DNA from: Pohlia nutans
Taxonomy: Eukaryota; Streptophyta; Bryopsida; Bryales; Mniaceae
Assembly (NCBI GenBank): GCA_022496805.1
Contig: CM040099.1
Coordinates: forward strand, 3,784,501-3,848,500
Reading direction: 5' to 3'
DNA: 64,000 bases
Positions within the stretch are counted from its first letter, which is position 1, and each line of letters begins with the position of its first letter. Position numbers and translations under genes: made by a program. Positions 59,490-64,000 of this stretch are shown piece after piece. Under the pieces are notes generated by a model. It searched no databases and was not told the origin of the DNA. It saw only the letters and a list, made by a program, of their open reading frames with translations.

Positions 59490-60058
59490 TGCAAACAACA
59501 TCCTCACCCTTCTTCAAATTTGGAGAATTTCAAAGATGTCTATAAAATGTAACTAAAAGGGATATCTTGAACTTGATATATGAATAAAAGTTGTACATTA
59601 TGAATTTCTGATTCTATCCATACGGTTAGATCTATAATTGTTGTCACCAATATTTTTGTATAAAATTTGAAACTTTAAATTCAAAATTCTTTTGTAATTT
59701 GATTACAAATAAGATCTTGACAATTTATACATGAAATTAGCTGTGATTGGTTGAAAAGTAATACTTTAATTGTAGTGATTTTTGGAGATTTTTTGGTTGC
59801 TTAATTTTATGAGTTTAATTTTTTTAAGAACACTTTTACGCTAAAATCTTCGAAATTTTGGTGAAATCACTATAACATGAAATGAGGCATAAAATTTCAC
59901 AAATCATTCCTTTTCTAATGGGATCACACATACATGAAGCTAACTTCCCATAAATATATATAGCAGAAAATCCACACTGCAAAAAGTCAATGATGGATAA
60001 GAAAATTGTGTTTGACTATGTACATAATCAACATTCTGAACAATTGAATGTTTGGGGG
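59490..60058 (-). mobile_element. TTAA element family E (E3)
   Basis: Reverse-oriented. The end reads CCCCCAAACATTCAATTGTT on the minus strand with the hairpin ACATTC...GAATGT; it abuts TTAA 60059-60062. The other end is worn. Confidence 0.65.
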
Positions 60059-60939
60059 TTAATCCATAATTTTTCCCCTGCTGATTATGGCTAATTGTCA
60101 TGAATTTTGATCATTAATACACTTTCTGTCAATCAAAATACTTCCTGCACACAATCCATGAATTTGCATCATAGTCAACATACTTCCTCTGTAATCACGA
60201 GATTAAACTTAATCCACGGATTTCACAAAAAACAAGATCTTTTTGGGGACAAAGAGAGTACCACTTTTAAAGAATAGGTGATTGTTTGCAACTTATCTCA
60301 TAAAATCTTACAAACAGAAGTGTACCGGTAATTTGATTCTTCCATTCAATGGACTCCAAAGCATGACTCCACCTCGAAAGAGTCCAATTACGCAGGCAAA
60401 CATTATTCTTAGCATCAATAAGAATCATAATGCATATGAGCACAACCCTTCATCAATAATCCCACTCACATTTACATTTTTGAGCATGCTTAGTTTACAT
60501 ATATACTTGCAAACTATTTGAATTCAAGATTTGGCAATGATTGACTGGTCAAGAGTCACAAGTTGTTCAGGTTGTTCAAGAATGTCATGAACATTGAATC
60601 CAATACATCAGTAAAAACAGGGGCATGCATCATTCTGATGTGAAAATGGTATGAAACTAGCATGGACCTTGACATTGAAATCACATGAGATCTATAATTG
60701 CTAGAGATTACAATGAAATGATGGCATGATTTCTATGTTAAAATAACACAGATCATCTAAATAATTAGTGATTAACTCCTTTGTGTCAAAAAGAAGAAAG
60801 TAATTAGTGCTTGCCAGTGCAACATGAACCTCGTGTTACAAAGTGCATGAGCTTTGCATGAGATCCATGTCAAAATGATGCTGCATGATTTTCACATGAA
60901 AACCACACTACATTTATCAACCCCAAGTTTACTAATGTA

Positions 60940-61161
60940 CTCCCTTTCTCCGGAAATAATTGTCTACCTCTAGTTTCAAAACAAACCAAACTCAACACCT
61001 CTTTTGCCAAAAAAGCCATCTCAATACTTCAAAAATCTCTTTTAACAGTAGGATGTAGTTTTTGTGCCACTCTCATTGTCCACCCCATTTGAAGTGGACA
61101 GGAATCACGTTTGAAGTATAAAACATAGGACAAATGCCAACAATTACTTCCAGACAGAGAG
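60940..61161. mobile_element. Stowaway-like MITE 3
   Basis: Ends CTCCCTTTCTCCGGAAATAA and the reverse complement of CTCTCTGTCTGGAAGTAATT, TA on both sides. Similar lone ends are seen near 51307, 59367 and 60173. The rest of 60063-60939 shows no gene. Confidence 0.6.
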
Positions 61162-61749
61162 TAAAATAAAAGCACAAAGCAGAGCTGAAGGACAAAAACC
61201 TAGACAGTGATTGACTAACATAACATTATATACCAATTTCCCCTTTCCATTCCACCAAAGTCAAAGAAAAATGGCATTGCAGAGACATGATCTGTCCAAA
61301 TCTCACAAAACGAATGTATAATTATAATCCCTCCCAGGGAGGGATAATCCACAGGGGTCAATACACTGAGAATGTGTACAATCTCCATTATTATCACACC
61401 CCAGAGATTTTCTCCAACGGGGTGTGATATTAAATAGTGACAATAATCTCTGAGGTGTGATATTAGAGAGTGATAATAATGGGTTCAAAATGTGCAATAA
61501 ACTAGTTTCAAAGTATTGAGCAAACCTCTTAAGGTCCAAGAGGTAGAGAGAGAATACAACACAAAGAATGCTTACACAATTGTGGGGCAAACCATGCTTG
61601 GAACGAAATGCCTCCACTCACGGGCTGCCCCGCATAAGTAGTGAACAGATGAGGTGCCCATTGGCAACCCATATGGGATAACTACGAGCAACCTATTCTT
61701 CAACACAAAGGAGATGGCAGTCATTACCTTTGTGTAGTAAGTTTCTTCT

Positions 61750-64000
61750 TCAATTGTGTTTGGCAGTGTCTGGGTTACCAGAAGAGGCGAAAGGAACACC
61801 AAACCCAGTGGCATTGGGAGCAGCAGCTTCAGCAGCTGTGGGCTGCATTTGCTGTCTGAGTTCCGGTTGAGGCTCTGGCATTGAGGCTTGGTACTTTTCA
61901 ACCAGCTGGTCGATGCGCCGGAACTGCCACGGCCACCGTGTGTTGTACAGAAACTGCCTCAGGTCGTATCTGTTGTCCTCCGGAGAATAATTCTGCAACA
62001 CAAATTGCAATTCTGTCAAAAGAACATACAACTTCCAAAAAAAATGAGAGAATTCTAGGAGAATTTACCGTTTATCCCCTAAAAGACCAAGAAGTCCAAA
62101 TTGAACCTCGTGTTTTTTTAGCAGTTTTGAGTAGGTTCTATGTGGACTTCCTTTTGTTCAAATTTATTTGTTTCTTGGCCATCATATGCAGTGTTCTTCA
62201 CTCATTCCAGTGATACAAAGTTTAGTCTCATCTGAATTATACATTTCATAATATGATTAATTGAATTTGTCATTTTAAAACCATGAATCCTTGGTCCTTT
62301 AGGGGTTATTCGTCTCAATTGGATCACCTCTTTCGAAATGATAAAAAAAAAATGCAAATTTTTCAATCTCAGAATTCGAATTCCAATGTTTCAAGTTTTC
62401 CAGGTTCGAATTGAGGCTCGTAAATTTTACACTAGTAAACAAACACCGTTAGAGATAACATAGAAATGTCACATTGAATGCGTTAGGGATAAACATGAAA
62501 ACGCAATTTTCATGTTTATTGTCTCTGAGACTACGGAAACGCATCATTTTCAAAGAGTTACCATGAGTTACATGGCTGAACAATATAAACAAGCCATAAA
62601 AAGAAATCTAGGGTAAATACTAAGGCAGAGACTACGCAACTAGCCGCTTGTTCAATGTACATAACACATTCAATGTGACATTTCTATGTTATCTCTAACA
62701 GTGACTTTTACTAGTGTTAGTAGGACATTATAAGGAATTTCTGGTGCTCCTTTTTTGTAATTTATTCTTTTATCATTGCATGCAATGTTCTTCACTGATA
62801 TAAAAATTTAACCCATCTGAATCCTAGGTCCTTTCAAGGTTCATACAGTGATGACATAAGGTGAAGGCACCTTCACCCTTAAGGACATGGTTTTAAAATG
62901 ACAAATTCAATTGATCATAGTGTCAAAAATATGATTCAAAATGGACTAAATGCACATAGAACCTACCCAAAAACGCTAAAAAAAAAAACACATGATGCTT
63001 AATTTGGGCTTCTTGGTGCTTTAGAGGTTAAACCGCCCACCCCTCATTCCAATCCTATACGTGCCCCCACCCAAGGAACCTAAATCCAACCATTCGTAAT
63101 CCCCAAGGAAACTAAAACCAACCACTTGTCATTCAATCAAAAGGCTTCTACAAGTGGACGGAATTAGCGATCTAGGATACAATTCATGATACTTTTCACT
63201 TTCAAAATTCATATAAATTACATTTTCACTTTTATTCACAAATCTTATCTATCAGTCAAAATAGTCCCAATTCGATTTTCAAAAAATTCCATCCACAGTA
63301 TAGCTTAAAAATGGGCGGTTTTGGGTGTCTCCACCTTAAAAACCTTTTCTGTAGCACAAAAGAGATTAACAAGCTTATAGCTTATCCCAAAAAAAGAGTC
63401 AACAGAAAAGGAAATGCTGTGAAATAGAAACAAAAGCACCGTAGAGCAAACCCAGGCTATTTACCTCTGCATGGTAAGATGGTGTGAGAGTGGTCATCTT
63501 GTGTCGATTGATGGAGTAATACTTGAAAAAATCCTTCACTTTCTGTGCCACTTCTGCAGGCGTGAGACGTCCATGCCACCTTATGCACAAATTCTGTTTT
63601 CAACAGTAATCCGGAAAATGTCAGATATACTTACTAAAAGGAGAATTCAGAGTATAAACAACTATCAACACAGGACAGAAGTAATATAGAGGACCTGGCA
63701 TTCTATAGGCTATGGACATGGCATAGTGGACCTTGTTGTATTTATAAAAACTAAAGGTCAATGAGATCAACCCTTTTTTCAAATTTTTTTTATTATACCC
63801 TAAGCAGAACAGCTTGCAAGGCCTACCAAAACCTTACTCGCTCCACCTCTATAGTATAAACTAGACCAATTTTAGTTATAAAGACCAGGACTTTCTAATG
63901 CTCTGCATAAAGTGAATACCTCAAACATAGACACAGGGCCACAACGGAATATCTTTCTCAATCGCCCATACATGCCAAGCTCCTCATAGGTCATACCCAT
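61750..64000 (-). CDS. NADS: glutamine-dependent NAD+ synthetase, C-terminal exons (partial)
   Basis: Makes NAD+ from deamido-NAD+ with glutamine and ATP, the last step of NAD+ synthesis, cytosolic in most eukaryotes. Three exons on the minus strand: 64000-63920 ([20 protein letters not shown]), 63593-63465 ([20 protein letters not shown] then [20 protein letters not shown]) and 61992-61750 ([20 protein letters not shown] then [15 protein letters not shown]). All joins are phase 0 with GT-AG introns. These blocks belong to the C-terminal NAD synthase domain of the long glutaminase-fused form. The 151 residues end [13 protein letters not shown] before TGA (61750-61752), a tail like that of plant homologs. 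The N-terminal nitrilase-type domain and the ATP-binding motif lie beyond the window. The last intron (61993-63464) is 1.47 kb and holds at least four MITEs or fragments. Confidence 0.93.
62076..62305 (+). mobile_element. TTAA element family A (A7) in NADS intron
   Basis: 230 bp, ends CCCCTAAAAGACCAAG and CCTTGGTCCTTTAGGGG. Flanks are TTAT on both sides (62072-62075, 62306-62309), a 4-bp duplication of a non-canonical target. Confidence 0.8.
62430..62716. mobile_element. CACTA-type MITE 3 in NADS intron
   Basis: 287 bp. Ends CACTAGTAAACAAACACCGT and the reverse complement of CACTAGTAAAAGTCACTGTT, arms continuing about 50 bp (AGAGATAACATAGAAATGTC shared). TTA on both sides (62427-62429, 62717-62719). 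Confidence 0.87.
62721..62839 (+). mobile_element. TTAA element family A, right-end fragment (A8)
   Basis: Matches the right half of A (GCATGCAATGTTCTTCACTG, CATCTGAATCCTAGGTCCTT), ends AAGG before TTCA. Confidence 0.55.
62876..63027 (-). mobile_element. TTAA element family A, short copy (A9)
   Basis: 152 bp, reverse-oriented, from CCCTTAAGGACATGG to TTGGTGCTTTAGAGG; flanks TTCA and TTAA (63028-63031). An internal deletion relative to the 230-bp form is likely. Confidence 0.68.

Noticed and set aside
61572..61901. 109-codon minus-strand frame overlapping the last NADS exon
   Set aside because: Out of frame with the conserved NAD synthetase sequence; its downstream part is 3' UTR.
4435..63031. 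CCCTAAA/TTTAGGG at many element ends read as interstitial telomere repeats
   Set aside because: The motif occurs once per end, not in tandem, always next to TTAA and at paired inverted ends, so it belongs to the element termini.

Overview
The window looks like nuclear DNA of a land plant. Three genes are recognisable: two complete A-type cyclins with plant hallmark motifs, and the 3' end of a eukaryotic glutamine-dependent NAD+ synthetase. All have GT-AG introns. The rest is AT-rich and gene-poor, with plant-type Stowaway and CACTA MITEs and a degraded LINE. Two to three genes in 64 kb points to a large, transposon-loaded genome. A non-seed plant would fit, but nothing seen here fixes the species.

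Genes. Cyclin gene 1 (+, 6616-8488, 4 exons, 457 aa) and cyclin gene 2 (-, 26055-28123, 7 exons, 446 aa) are convergent paralogs about 17.6 kb apart. Each has a GC-rich 5' region with possible cell-cycle motifs. Gene 1 lacks three of the six introns of gene 2. On the right, the last three exons of NAD+ synthetase (-) run from 64000 to 61750, and the last intron holds several MITEs. Weak candidates only: a Cys-rich open frame (2638-2964), a small membrane-protein ORF (22535-22717) and a telo-box-rich GC island (48120-49134).

Repeats. The dominant content is a swarm of about 28 short elements (about 0.15-1 kb, at least a dozen families, called A-N here), by my tally over a fifth of the window. 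They start CCC(C/T)T(A/T)AA-like, end with the inverted form, and in most intact cases sit between TTAA tetranucleotides. This is the signature of non-autonomous piggyBac-type transposons; no transposase is visible. Three nested cases (5019-5243 in family B, 11989-12568 in family C, 58641-59103 in family C) hit a TTAA lying 3-4 bp from the end of a resident element. Others are lined up sharing a single TTAA. Several families carry a palindrome just inside one end, and its sequence varies while pairing is kept. This is the most unusual feature of the window.

Other mobile DNA: three CACTA-type MITEs with perfect 3-bp target duplications (37092, 38722, 62430), one split by a 494-bp element; three Stowaway-like MITEs (40475, 45128, 60940); a TA-duplicating MITE with its empty site visible (23653); a 5'-truncated LINE (14516-15576) with an 11-bp target duplication inside a TTAA element; dispersed repeats P, R, S, Q and G; two striking hairpins (28959-29213, 50885-50968); and several minisatellites.
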